Of a DNA stretch of 64,000 nucleotides, positions 1 through 8,055 are shown piece after piece. The position numbers and the translations under genes were made by a program. A model generated the notes under the pieces. The model was not told the origin of the DNA. It saw only the letters and a program-made list of their open reading frames with translations, and searched no databases. Positions within the stretch are counted from its first letter, which is position 1, and the number at the start of each line of letters is the position of its first letter. Location: positions 1-64,000 of the forward strand of contig JARLHY010000008.1 in assembly GCA_031292015.1 (NCBI GenBank), given 5' to 3'. The DNA is from Negativicutes bacterium. Lineage in GTDB: Bacteria > Bacillota_C > Negativicutes > Sporomusales_B > JARLHX01.

Positions 1-200
1 GGGGCAGAGATTTGCGTGTGCTGGCAGGATGCGGTGAGCCGCACACTTGCAGAAGCCGGAACATGCACCTTGAGGTGCCGCCGGTATGATGCCCTTATAG
101 GGCTAGTGCAAACCGCACCTTGAAGGTGCGGTTGTGATTGTCCGGGAGAAGTTATACCGAACACTGCGAGCAGCATTAAAGCGATATCTTTTTTGGACAT
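1..200 (-). CDS. possible partial small protein running off the left edge
   Basis: An AGGAGG ribosome site (210-215) precedes an ATG at 200 on the minus strand, and the frame stays open to the window edge. The protein begins MSKKDIALMLLAVFGIT, which resembles a short membrane or signal segment, but the next 45 residues are basic, low in hydrophobic order, and encoded by DNA carrying two palindromes. The start signal therefore looks real while the body may be interrupted by repeats. I do not recognise a family. A promoter-like sequence lies at 238-266. Confidence 0.3.
   Translation of the reverse strand, partial: MSKKDIALMLLAVFGITSPGQSQPHLQGAVCTSPIRASYRRHLKVHVPASASVRLTASCQHTQISA
65..133. repeat. 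two related short palindromes
   Basis: GCACCTTGAGGTGC lies at 65-78. At 111-133 the arms AACCGCACCTT and AAGGTGCGGTT surround a single base. Both share the core GCACCTTGA. They lie inside the left-edge reading frame and could be small repeat insertions or a terminator-like hairpin. Confidence 0.5.
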
Positions 201-237
201 TGGGGGAAACCTCCTGATAGTGGGGGATTTAATCTGC

Positions 238-266
238 ATAATCATGCATATTGCATGATCAATCAA
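238..266 (-). promoter_or_regulatory. possible promoter with palindromic operator for the left-edge gene
   Basis: On the minus strand TTGATT and GATTAT are spaced by 17 bases. Between them lies the palindrome ATCATGCA-TAT-TGCATGAT (241-259), a good operator shape. The remaining 267-541 stretch shows a few small hairpins and no gene; I could not assign it to a riboswitch class. Confidence 0.35.
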
Positions 267-541
267 GATCTCTTTATTGTAATTCTCTGGACGAATTGAC
301 ATTGCCCAGGGCTTTTTTTGTCTGCCGGCTGAATAGAATTAGGGATAAGGGTCTGAGCTCCGGGTGAACCGCGGAAGGTCCGGCAGGATTAGGCTGGTAA
401 AAGTAGAATAATCTGTAATATTATGTTTTGCCGGAGGCAAGATAAGAACAGGGTGACCGGCCAGGACGGCAAATTGTCGCCCGCCTTGGCGGTAAGCCGT
501 GAGACAGCCGGCAGAAAGTTGAGCAGAAAGGAATGTCGGGT

Positions 542-2020
542 ATGCTCGTGCATCAGCTTATTCATCAGGGCAGGTCGGACGATATTTTTGTCCACGGCCC
601 TGCGGATGTTACCTACAGTCAGTTGAAAAGGGCGGTGGAGTGTTACCGGGATTACCTTTATCACGCCGGTGTCCGCTCCGGGGAGAATGTCGGAGTGCTG
701 ATCCGCAATTCACCCGCCTTTGTTTATGCGTATATGGCCATCGCCAGCCTGGGAGCGGTAGTGGTGCCGATCAACTACCAGCTGACCGCCCGGGAAGTCG
801 CCTATATCGTGACAGACGCCGGGATGAGACATTTGGTGACGACAGGCAGGATCGAGCTGGAGGCCGAGCTCAAGAGTTACGGGTATCTGCCGGAGGTGAC
901 GCAGCATTTCTGCGCCGGGATCGAGGCGTATTCGTCGACGGAAGGACCGGTCGCGCCGCCGCTTGATGCTACCATCAGCGAAAATCAGCCCTGCACGATT
1001 ATTTATACATCTGGCACCACCGGCAATCCCAAGGGGGCGGTGCTGACCCACAGAAATCTGGTCAGCGATGCCGACTGTTATTCCCGGGCGATGCCGGTTT
1101 ACGCCAAGGACAATATCCTCTGCATTCTTCCCCTGTATCACTGCCTGGCCTGGACGTGCATCATCCTTTGCGCGCTGCAGCACAAAGCTTCGGTAACGAT
1201 CCTGGATACGGTGGTTCCCAAGGAGGTCGTCGAAGCCATCAAGCGGTACGGGGTGACGGTGATGTACGGGGTGCCGTCGGTATACATGCTGCTTTTAAAA
1301 AATGCCGAAGCGGGAGACCTGGCGGGGATGCGGCTGCTGATGTCCGGCGGAGCGCCGTTGCCGCAGCAGGTGGCGGAGGATTTTGAGCGGAAGTTCGGGA
1401 TCGAGATCACCGAGGGGTACGGGCTGTCGGAGGCGGCGCCGGTAGTTGCCACCAACCCGCAGTACCGGGGCAAGCATCTTTCCATCGGGCTGCCTGTCCC
1501 GGGGGTGGAGACCAGGATTTTCAGCCCGCGGGAGGAAGAATTGCCGCCCGGCGAGGTGGGGGAGCTGGTGGTGCGCGGTCCCAACGTGATGAAGGGCTAT
1601 TACAATCTGCCGGAGGAAACGGCGCGGGCCCTGCGGGGCGGCTGGCTGCACACCGGGGATATGGCCTACCGGGACGAGGATGGCTATCTGTTTATCGTCG
1701 ACCGGCTGAAGGATATGATCATCACCCACGGGGAGAACATCTATCCGCGGGAAATCGAGGAAGTACTCTACACCTTCCCGGGGGTCCGTGAGGCCGCGGT
1801 CATCGGGGTGTCTGAAGGTCTGCGCGGTCAGGCGGCCTGTGCCTATGTCGTCCTGAAGGAAGGACAGGCGCTGGCGAAAAGGGAGCTCAAGGATTTTCTG
1901 CGGGGCAAGCTCGCGCCGTATAAGATACCGCGGGATTTCATCCAGGTGGATTCCCTGCCGAAGAATCAGGCCGGCAAGATCATGAAACGGCTGCTGCGGG
2001 AAGAGCGGCAGAGGCAATAA
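542..2020 (+). CDS. AMP-forming acyl-CoA synthetase (fatty-acid--CoA ligase type)
   Basis: This is an ANL-superfamily adenylating enzyme that would activate a carboxylic acid to its acyl-CoA by way of an acyl-AMP. The phosphate loop YTSGTTGNPKGAV is near residue 155, the adenine motif GYGLSEAAPV near 292, the hinge region GWLHTGD near 366 with DRLKDMIITHGENIYP just after, and the catalytic lysine motif KNQAGKIMKR near 473. About 492 residues is normal for the family. An in-frame ATG at 533 abuts the AGAAAGGA site directly, so the ATG at 542 with a 9-base spacer is preferred. The enzyme appears complete and stands alone, followed by a terminator. The acyl substrate, probably medium or long chain, cannot be read from the sequence. 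Confidence 0.9.
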   Translation: MLVHQLIHQGRSDDIFVHGPADVTYSQLKRAVECYRDYLYHAGVRSGENVGVLIRNSPAFVYAYMAIASLGAVVVPINYQLTAREVAYIVTDAGMRHLVTTGRIELEAELKSYGYLPEVTQHFCAGIEAYSSTEGPVAPPLDATISENQPCTIIYTSGTTGNPKGAVLTHRNLVSDADCYSRAMPVYAKDNILCILPLYHCLAWTCIILCALQHKASVTILDTVVPKEVVEAIKRYGVTVMYGVPSVYMLLLKNAEAGDLAGMRLLMSGGAPLPQQVAEDFERKFGIEITEGYGLSEAAPVVATNPQYRGKHLSIGLPVPGVETRIFSPREEELPPGEVGELVVRGPNVMKGYYNLPEETARALRGGWLHTGDMAYRDEDGYLFIVDRLKDMIITHGENIYPREIEEVLYTFPGVREAAVIGVSEGLRGQAACAYVVLKEGQALAKRELKDFLRGKLAPYKIPRDFIQVDSLPKNQAGKIMKRLLREERQRQ

Positions 2021-2067
2021 CGCCACAAATGGCCAAAATATCAAGGGCATGACTGATAAGTAAGCAT

Positions 2068-2106
2068 GGCCCTTCTCCGGCAAAACGCGGGAGTGGGGCC
2101 GTTTTT
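2068..2106 (+). terminator. intrinsic terminator after the acyl-CoA synthetase
   Basis: GGCCC and CTCC pair with GGGAG and GGGCC around a loop, followed by GTTTTT. Confidence 0.6.
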
Positions 2107-2298
2107 CTGTCGGCCCGGGGCGGTTGGCGGTGACGCCGGCCCGGATGACAGGAAAATCAGCTTCGCCGCTAGAAGATAGATAGTAGAGAATTGTCTCCGG
2201 TGGAAAGGGATGACCCTGGCTGCGACTTGCCGCAGGGACTAGTGCAGCCGGATAACGGCAATTACGAGTGCACCGCGGAAATAATGAGGGTAATCAAT

Positions 2299-3063
2299 AT
2301 GTCGGAGTCCTACTATCTACATGCCCGGCAGCTTGAAGAGCAAGAGCTGTTTCAGGAGGCGATCAGTGAATACACGAAAGCGACAGCGGCGTTTCCGGAC
2401 GATATCCGGCCTCTCCTGGGCCGGGCCAATCTGCAGGCCGATATGGGGCTTTATCTGGAGGCAGCCGCCGATTATACACAGGCGCTGGCCTTGGATCCTT
2501 ATGCCGCCGGGGCCTATGCCGGACGGGGGGACGTGTACGCGAGCCTGGGATACCATGAAAAGGCGGTCGCCGACTTCACGGAAGCACTGTCGCTAAATCC
2601 CGCGGATGACGATGTTTTTTACAACCGGGGCCTTTCCTATGTCGCTTTGGGGAAACAGGAAGAGGGCGCCGCCGATTTTACCGAGGCTCTTCGCCTGAAT
2701 CCCCGGCATGGTGCGGCTTATAATAATCGCGGGCTCCTTTTCGCGGCGCAGGGGCGTCATGAGGCGGCGCTGGCTGACTTCACCCAGGCGCTGACGGTCC
2801 GCAAAGGCTTTGCCTGTTCGTTTAATCACCGGGGGCGCTCTTTTGAAGCTTTAGGAGACTTGCAGCAGGCCATCGCAGATTACAGCGGGGCGCTGGAGAT
2901 TGCTCCCGACAATACCGAGGCGCTTTACCGGCGCGGTCTGGCTTACGCGGCGCAGGGGGACAAAAGCGGGGCCATTGATGATTTTCAGGCTCTGCTGCGG
3001 TCGGCGGTTGCCGGGCACCCTTACCGGGAGCTTGCCAGGCAAAAGATCCGGGATTTGTCGTAA
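2299..3063 (+). CDS. TPR repeat protein
   Basis: A cytoplasmic-looking protein of about 254 residues made almost entirely of tetratricopeptide repeats, roughly seven. Each carries the usual pattern of small residues with A-x-x-D-Y/F-x-x-A-L and a proline at helix ends (for example LNPADDDVFYNRGLSYVALG). TPR arrays bind partner proteins; no catalytic domain is visible. The frame is open from 2191, but a GAGG site 9 bases before ATG 2299 and the start of the repeat pattern support the shorter form. It precedes the ferritin-like gene by about 80 bases and may share its transcript. No partner can be named. Confidence 0.8.
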   Translation: MSESYYLHARQLEEQELFQEAISEYTKATAAFPDDIRPLLGRANLQADMGLYLEAAADYTQALALDPYAAGAYAGRGDVYASLGYHEKAVADFTEALSLNPADDDVFYNRGLSYVALGKQEEGAADFTEALRLNPRHGAAYNNRGLLFAAQGRHEAALADFTQALTVRKGFACSFNHRGRSFEALGDLQQAIADYSGALEIAPDNTEALYRRGLAYAAQGDKSGAIDDFQALLRSAVAGHPYRELARQKIRDLS

Positions 3064-3145
3064 TTCCTCTTTTCCCTGAAGACGAGATGAGGCGGGGCAG
3101 GGGGATTATCGCCAGATAAGCAAAAAACGGCAGGAGGTGGTCAGG

Positions 3146-3658
3146 ATGAAATACGTCCTGGATATTCTGGATTTCGCCATGACGATGGAGCAGGAGGGGA
3201 AGTTTTTCTTCAGTGAATGGTCCGGCCGGGTCGGCAGCGCCGTCACAAAGGAGATCTTCCAGGAGCTGGCCCGCTGGGAGGAAGAGCACTGGCAGTACCT
3301 GGCCAGACAACGCAGCTCGCTGGAACGCACCGGCAAAATTATTCCGGCCGACGCTACGGTCGCCCAGGCGGAAGAGAAGGCTCTGGCGACTTTTTACGAC
3401 CGGGGGCGGGGCGAAAGCAGCCGGACGGAGGTAACCCGGTGCATGAGCGATATGACGGCGCTGCGGCTGGCGATCACCATCGAGCACGATCTGCATGAGT
3501 TTTACGGTAACGCCGCCGGGCAGGCTCAGGATGCCGATCTGAAGGAAGTGTTCGACAGTCTCAGCAAATGGGAGCTTCGTCATCGCGAGATTCTGGAGCA
3601 GGAATATGGACTGCTCAAGGAAAAGTTCTGGAGTGAAATGAAGTTTTACCCGTTTTAG
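3146..3658 (+). CDS. ferritin-like (rubrerythrin-type) diiron protein
   Basis: About 170 residues predicted as a four-helix bundle. Carboxylate and histidine ligand patterns are spread as in rubrerythrin/ferritin-like proteins: an N-terminal E in MEQEGKFFF, EEEHWQYL near 50, TIEHDLHEFYG near 110 and LRHREILEQEYG near 145. Such proteins bind iron and often reduce peroxide or store iron. There is no C-terminal rubredoxin domain. AGGAGG at 3132-3137 places the start at ATG 3146 rather than the upstream GTG that overlaps the site. It is a paralogue of the gene at 8056; the two flank ku, ligD and ohr, which suggests a shared stress role. The ligand assignment is approximate. Confidence 0.75.
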   Translation: MKYVLDILDFAMTMEQEGKFFFSEWSGRVGSAVTKEIFQELARWEEEHWQYLARQRSSLERTGKIIPADATVAQAEEKALATFYDRGRGESSRTEVTRCMSDMTALRLAITIEHDLHEFYGNAAGQAQDADLKEVFDSLSKWELRHREILEQEYGLLKEKFWSEMKFYPF

Positions 3659-3660
3659 GC

Positions 3661-3705
3661 GAATAGCGGCTGGAGGGCGATGCAGGCCTGACAGCGCTAT
3701 TTTTT
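3661..3705 (+). terminator. probable terminator after the ferritin-like gene
   Basis: AATAGCG pairs with CGCTATT across a 24-base loop and ends in a run of seven T. Confidence 0.5.
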
Positions 3706-3765
3706 TGCCCGGTTTCGCGGCAGGGAATGCGCGAGAGGCGGGCCGGGTGATACTAGAAGGGCACA

Positions 3766-3798
3766 GTCGCCGGACGCCTTTGCGGCCTTGCCGGCGAC
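3766..3798. promoter_or_regulatory. inverted repeat upstream of the ku promoter
   Basis: GTCGCCGG and CCGGCGAC are separated by 17 bases and lie about 40 bases before the -24/-12 element. It could be an activator-binding site, but GC-rich chance pairing is possible. Confidence 0.3.
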
Positions 3799-3838
3799 AT
3801 TGTTAGGGGCGCCTTGCCGGCAGGCGGAGCAGAAGGTG

Positions 3839-3855
3839 TTGGCACGGTTGGTGCA
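3839..3855 (+). promoter_or_regulatory. sigma-54-like (-24/-12) promoter for ku
   Basis: TTGGCACG, four bases, then GTGCA. The invariant GG and GC dinucleotides are 10 bases apart as sigma-54 needs; one base of the -12 element departs from TTGCA. Predicted transcription start is near 3865, about 40 bases before the ku start. Confidence 0.5.
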
Positions 3856-3905
3856 TAAATAATTATTAGACAAGGAATATTCATGATGGTTGGGGGATGG
3901 TGGCG

Positions 3906-4787
3906 ATGACTTCACACTCGCGGGTAATCTGGAACGGGGCGATCAGTTTCGGGCTGGTGAACATCCCGGTGGCGCTGCACACGGCGACAGGCGATGCCGG
4001 CCTTGATTTCGAGTGGCTGGACAAGCGCACGCTGGACCCTGTGGGATACAGGCGGATCAACAAGAAGACCGGCCAGGAAATCGACAACGCCGACATCGTC
4101 AAAGGCATCGCCTATGGGGAGGGCCGGTATGTGGTTCTGTCCGAGGACGAGATCAGGCGAAACCTCACTAAAAGTACGCAGACCATCGAGATCGAGTCTT
4201 TTGTGACCACGGCGGAGATTCCCCCTGCTTATTTCGAACGTCCTTACTATCTCGCGCCGATCAGCAAAGGCGACAAGGCCTACGCCCTGCTGCGGGAGAC
4301 TCTGGCGAAGACGCAGCGGGTGGGGCTCGCCAGGGTGGTGATCCAGACGAAACAGCACCTGGCGGCGTTGGCGGCGTCCGGCCCGGCTCTTGTTCTGCTG
4401 CTTTTGCGCTGGGCAAGCCAGATCCGCCCCTGGGACGAACTGAATCTGCCGCCGCAGGGGGCTGCGGGACTGACCGAGCGGGAGCTGGCGATGGCCGAGC
4501 AGCTGGTCGAGGCGATGGCTGCGCCCTGGGAACCGGAAAGGTTTCAGGATTCATTCACAGCGAAGGTCATGGCACTGGTGGAGGAGAAGGCCGGCCAGAT
4601 CGCGGCTCCCGTCCGGCAGGAAGCCGCGCCGGCGGGTGAGGCTGCGGCCGGGGTCATCGATTTCACGGAATTGCTGCGGCGCAGCCTGAACCGGCCGAAA
4701 GCAGGCCAAAGCGGGAAACCGCCGTCGGAAGAGGGGCGAACCGTCAGACGGACCGGGGCGGAGGGAGGGCGCCGACATGGCCCGTAA
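3906..4787 (+). CDS. ku: bacterial Ku, DNA end-binding protein of NHEJ
   Basis: Ku forms a homodimeric ring on double-strand DNA ends and recruits LigD. The protein shows the family opening WNGAISFGLVNIPV, the GYRRINKKTGQEID stretch, GRYVVLSEDEI, and the EIPPAYFERPYYLAP segment typical of the Ku core beta-barrel. About 293 residues is a normal length, with an Ala/Pro/Arg-rich C-terminal tail after residue 235 that probably contacts DNA or LigD. ATG 3906 is preferred over ATG 3897, which sits directly on its GGGGG site. It lies 42 bases before ligD, with a tiny coupled frame between them. A sigma-54-like promoter lies upstream. Confidence 0.95.
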   Translation: MTSHSRVIWNGAISFGLVNIPVALHTATGDAGLDFEWLDKRTLDPVGYRRINKKTGQEIDNADIVKGIAYGEGRYVVLSEDEIRRNLTKSTQTIEIESFVTTAEIPPAYFERPYYLAPISKGDKAYALLRETLAKTQRVGLARVVIQTKQHLAALAASGPALVLLLLRWASQIRPWDELNLPPQGAAGLTERELAMAEQLVEAMAAPWEPERFQDSFTAKVMALVEEKAGQIAAPVRQEAAPAGEAAAGVIDFTELLRRSLNRPKAGQSGKPPSEEGRTVRRTGAEGGRRHGP

Positions 4788-4833
4788 AAAGAGCGGCAGC
4801 CGGCGGGGAAAGGGACAGGGCGAGGCGATATGA
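4777..4833 (+). CDS. possible 18-residue basic leader peptide between ku and ligD
   Basis: MARKKSGSRRGKGQGEAI starts 11 bases before the ku stop in another frame, has a strong GGAGGG site 7-8 bases upstream, and its stop overlaps the ligD start as ATGA. That layout would couple ligD translation to ku. The peptide is very basic. It may simply serve translational coupling; nothing proves that it is made. Confidence 0.35.
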   Translation: MARKKSGSRRGKGQGEAI

Positions 4834-7307
4834 GAAAAGACAACGATCCGCTGCTGGCCTATAAGCAAAAACGCGATTTCAGCCTGACCCCCGAACCGGC
4901 GACGACGGGAGCAAAGGAAACGGAAGGGCTTTCCTTCGTTGTCCAGATGCACGCGGCACGGAGCTTGCACTACGACTTCCGGCTGGAGCTTGACGGCACG
5001 CTGAAAAGCTGGGCGGTCCCGAAGGGGCCGAGCTTCGACCCGGCCCAAAAGCGCCTGGCGATTCATGTGGAGGATCATCCGCTGGACTACGCCGGATTCG
5101 AGGGTGTGATTCCTTCCGGGCAGTATGGCGCCGGCAGTGTGATCGTGTGGGACCGGGGCCGGTGGGAGCCGATCGGCGACCCGCGGGCGGGCCTTGATGC
5201 CGGTCAGTTGAAGTTCCGGCTGCTGGGCGAGAAACTGCAGGGGGCCTGGGTCCTGGTGCGGCTCCGCGCCAAACCTGGCGATCGCCAGGAGGCCTGGCTG
5301 CTCATTAAGGAGCGGGACGCTGTGGCCCGGCCGGAGAGCGAGTTCAAGGTGGTGGAGGCGCTGCCGGACAGCGTCATGACAAATCCGGCCGGGCCGGAGG
5401 CTTTGGCGGGCGCTCGCCGTTCGCCGCTGCCGCCGGCGCTGGCTCCTCAGCTGGCGACGCTGGTCGACCGCGCGCCGGCAGGCGGGGACTGGGCCTATGA
5501 AATCAAGTTCGACGGGTACCGTATTCTGGCCCGCGTCGATCACGGCAAGGTGAACCTGTTCAGCCGCGGCGGACAGGATTGGACAACCAGGCTGCCCGGA
5601 GTGGCGGCGGCACTTGAGGACCTGAACCCGGACTCGGCCTGGCTGGACGGAGAGATTGTCGTGTCCGGGGCGGCCGGTGTTCCCGATTTCGGGGCTCTGC
5701 AAAATTCGCTGGAGGCGGGACGTACCGGGGAGATTCAGTATTTTGTCTTCGATATTCCATTTTACGGCGGCTTCGATCTGCGCGATGTCCCGCTGGTTGA
5801 CCGGCGGGCGCTGCTGGCAAAGCTTCTGCCGGCTTCGGCCGACAATCCGGTTCGGTTCAGCGAGGATTTTGCGGCCGACGGCGGCGATATCCTGGATGCG
5901 GCGTGCCGGTTGGGGCTGGAAGGGGTAATCGGCAAACGGCGGGATGCACGCTACGTGTCCGGCCGCTCAAGCAGCTGGATCAAGCTTAAGTGCAGCCAGT
6001 CGCAGGAGTTCGTCGTGGCTGGCTACACCGTGTCGGCGGGCCGGGGCGGCGGCATCGGGGCACTGCTGCTGGGGGTTTACGACGACGCTGGCCGGCTGCG
6101 CTACGCCGGTCGGGTCGGGACCGGATTTGACAACAGAACCGCGCTGGCGCTCCGGGAAAGACTCACCCGGCTTGCCGCCGCCGAGACGCCGCTGTTCGAG
6201 GCGCCGAAGGATGCTCGGGGCAACTGGGTGGCGCCGGAACTGGTGGCCGAGGTGTCGTTCGCCGAGTGGACCAAGGAAGGCCGGCTGCGGCAGGCGGTGT
6301 TTCACGGCCTGCGTACCGACAAAGCCGCGGCTTCGGTTGTCAGGGAAACGGCCCAGGGAGAGTCCCGGTCTGACGCGGACAAGCCGGGAAGTCAGCGGAG
6401 GCCGACGCCGGCGGCGAGAGCAGAATCGTCCAGTCCGCCGATCAGCAACCCGGCCAGAATCGTCGACCCGAGCACCGGCCTCAGCAAGCTGGACCTTGTG
6501 ACCTACTACCAGCTTGCTGCCGAGCGGCTGCTGCCGCACCTGGCGAACCGCCCGGTGGCCTTTGTGCGGGCCCCAACCGGGCTTGGCGGCGAGCTGTTTT
6601 TTCAAAAGCATGGCGAAACGTTGCGAATTCCGGGGCTGAGACAGCTGGACCCCGGTCTGGATCCGGGGCACCCGGCCCTGCTGGCGATCGATTCCCGCGA
6701 GGCGCTGATCGGCGCGGCCCAGATGAATGTGGTGGAGTTTCATACCTGGAACGCCACCGCCAAATACATCGCAAGACCGGACCGGATGGTGTTCGATCTT
6801 GATCCGGGGGAAGGCCTGGCCTGGCCGAAGATGCTGGAAGCGGCGGAGCTGGTCCGCGCCCTGCTGGAGGAGCTCGGACTGCAGAGCTTTCTCAAGACCA
6901 GCGGTGGCAAGGGCCTGCATGTCGTAGTGCCGCTGACGCCGCGGGACGACTGGGAAACGGTGAAGGATTTTTCCAAGGCGGTGGTGCAGCACCTGGCCAC
7001 GGTGATACCAAGCCTGTTTGTGGCCCAGAGCGGGTCCGGCCACCGGCTGGGCAAGGTGTTCGCCGATTATCTCCGCAACGGCCGCGGTGCTACCACGGCC
7101 GTCGCTTTTTCGGCGCGGGCCCGTCCGGGGCTGGGGGTTTCTATGCCGTGTTCCTGGCAGGAACTGCCCCTGCTGACCGGAGGGGCGCACTGGACCGTCG
7201 CCAACGCCGGCGAACGGCTGGAGTCGGGTGAAGACCCCTGGGGGGATTATGTCAAGACAAAGCAGATCCTGCGGGCTGCGAGCAAAAAGATGCTGCGCAA
7301 GGGGTGA
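4830..7307 (+). CDS. ligD: multidomain DNA ligase D (PE-LIG-POL)
   Basis: LigD processes and seals broken ends brought together by Ku. Three domains are visible in the order phosphoesterase, ligase, polymerase, as in Pseudomonas LigD and unlike the mycobacterial order. The 3'-phosphoesterase (about 1-185) has the His/Asp motif LHYDFRLELDG and HPLDYAGFEGVIPSGQYG. The ATP-dependent ligase (about 195-500) has the adenylation motif EIKFDGYR and motif V WIKLK. A polar, Arg/Ser/Pro-rich linker near 505-545 leads to the primase-polymerase (about 550-810) with the metal motif FDLDPGEG and the SGGKGLHVVVP block. All key residues are present and 825 residues is typical. It overlaps the small frame at 4777 by four bases and forms an operon with ku. 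Confidence 0.95.
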   Translation: MRKDNDPLLAYKQKRDFSLTPEPATTGAKETEGLSFVVQMHAARSLHYDFRLELDGTLKSWAVPKGPSFDPAQKRLAIHVEDHPLDYAGFEGVIPSGQYGAGSVIVWDRGRWEPIGDPRAGLDAGQLKFRLLGEKLQGAWVLVRLRAKPGDRQEAWLLIKERDAVARPESEFKVVEALPDSVMTNPAGPEALAGARRSPLPPALAPQLATLVDRAPAGGDWAYEIKFDGYRILARVDHGKVNLFSRGGQDWTTRLPGVAAALEDLNPDSAWLDGEIVVSGAAGVPDFGALQNSLEAGRTGEIQYFVFDIPFYGGFDLRDVPLVDRRALLAKLLPASADNPVRFSEDFAADGGDILDAACRLGLEGVIGKRRDARYVSGRSSSWIKLKCSQSQEFVVAGYTVSAGRGGGIGALLLGVYDDAGRLRYAGRVGTGFDNRTALALRERLTRLAAAETPLFEAPKDARGNWVAPELVAEVSFAEWTKEGRLRQAVFHGLRTDKAAASVVRETAQGESRSDADKPGSQRRPTPAARAESSSPPISNPARIVDPSTGLSKLDLVTYYQLAAERLLPHLANRPVAFVRAPTGLGGELFFQKHGETLRIPGLRQLDPGLDPGHPALLAIDSREALIGAAQMNVVEFHTWNATAKYIARPDRMVFDLDPGEGLAWPKMLEAAELVRALLEELGLQSFLKTSGGKGLHVVVPLTPRDDWETVKDFSKAVVQHLATVIPSLFVAQSGSGHRLGKVFADYLRNGRGATTAVAFSARARPGLGVSMPCSWQELPLLTGGAHWTVANAGERLESGEDPWGDYVKTKQILRAASKKMLRKG

Positions 7308-7330
7308 CTCCTGCGCGACAGGTTCCGCAA

Positions 7331-7369
7331 AAAAAAGATCGGCGACCCAAAGGGTTGTTGATCTTTTTT
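7331..7369 (+). terminator. terminator after ligD
   Basis: AAAAAAGATC pairs with GATCTTTTTT across 19 bases. The stem is AT-rich, so strength is uncertain. Confidence 0.5.
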
Positions 7370-7478
7370 GTTGATCCGATCGGTTCAACTGTGTTCATCC
7401 GGTCACGAAAAGGGCCGGGGCGGGCCGGCCGGAACGGCGGACATGGGCGCAGCAGAGGGCCGGGGAAGGGTTGGCGGG

Positions 7479-7495
7479 TTGGCACGGTAATTGCG
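7479..7495 (+). promoter_or_regulatory. sigma-54-type promoter for ohr
   Basis: TTGGCACGGTAATTGC matches the -24/-12 consensus (TTGGCACG, four bases, TTGC) apart from the last base. Predicted transcription start is near 7505, at the palindrome that follows. Confidence 0.65.
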
Positions 7496-7505
7496 AATAT
7501 AAATG

Positions 7506-7521
7506 GTGACTCATGAGTCAC
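7506..7521. promoter_or_regulatory. 16-base perfect palindrome at the predicted ohr transcription start
   Basis: GTGACTCATGAGTCAC is its own reverse complement. Its position over +1 suits a repressor or redox-sensor operator. Confidence 0.55.
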
Positions 7522-7582
7522 ACGGAGCGAACGCAGGACTCCGGCAGACGCGCGGGTCGAATCGGATGAGGAGGTAGAAGGT

Positions 7583-7999
7583 ATGAAAGCTTTGTACACA
7601 GGAATTGCAACCGTTCATGGCGGCAGGGAGGGACATGTCAAGTCGTCGGATGGTATTCTCGATATTGATCTGAGGATGCCGAAGGAGATGGGCGGCCCCG
7701 GCGGTCCGGGAACGAACCCGGAGCAGCTGTTTGCCGGCGGCTACGCGGCCTGTTTTGAAAGCGCGCTCCGTCTTGTGGCCCGTACCAAGAAAGTACCGCT
7801 GCAGGACGCGAGTATCACTGCCCGGGTTACCCTCAACCTGGCGGAGGCAGCGAAGTATGTTCTGTCGGTGGAACTACACGGAAAGATCGACGGTCTGACC
7901 AAGGACGAAGCGATGTCGCTGATGCAGGCTGCCCATCAGGTCTGCCCCTATTCGAACGCCACCCGCGGCAACGTTGATGTACAGCTGTTCGTGGATTGA
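7583..7999 (+). CDS. ohr: organic hydroperoxide resistance protein Ohr (OsmC family)
   Basis: Ohr is a cytoplasmic thiol peroxidase that reduces organic peroxides with two reactive cysteines. The family pattern is clear over 138 residues: NPEQLFAGGYAACF with the peroxidatic cysteine near 57, and HQVCPYSNATRGN with the resolving cysteine near 121. The start has a GAGGAGGT site at the usual spacing. Ohr is normally controlled by the MarR-type sensor OhrR, but no marR gene is adjacent here; instead a -24/-12 promoter and a 16-base palindrome precede it. A ferritin-like gene follows within about 60 bases. Confidence 0.93.
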   Translation: MKALYTGIATVHGGREGHVKSSDGILDIDLRMPKEMGGPGGPGTNPEQLFAGGYAACFESALRLVARTKKVPLQDASITARVTLNLAEAAKYVLSVELHGKIDGLTKDEAMSLMQAAHQVCPYSNATRGNVDVQLFVD

Positions 8000-8055
8000 C
8001 CTTACAATCCGGAAAGGCCGCTGTAAAAGCGGATTTTGCTATAGGAGGCTTGAAG

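Noticed and set aside
340..520. possible riboswitch before the acyl-CoA synthetase
   Set aside because: Several small hairpins exist, but the core motifs of the c-di-GMP, fluoride, cobalamin and folate classes could not be matched.
5967..7388. 473-residue minus-strand frame opposite ligD
   Set aside because: Antisense shadow; the plus strand encodes the LigD ligase and polymerase domains.
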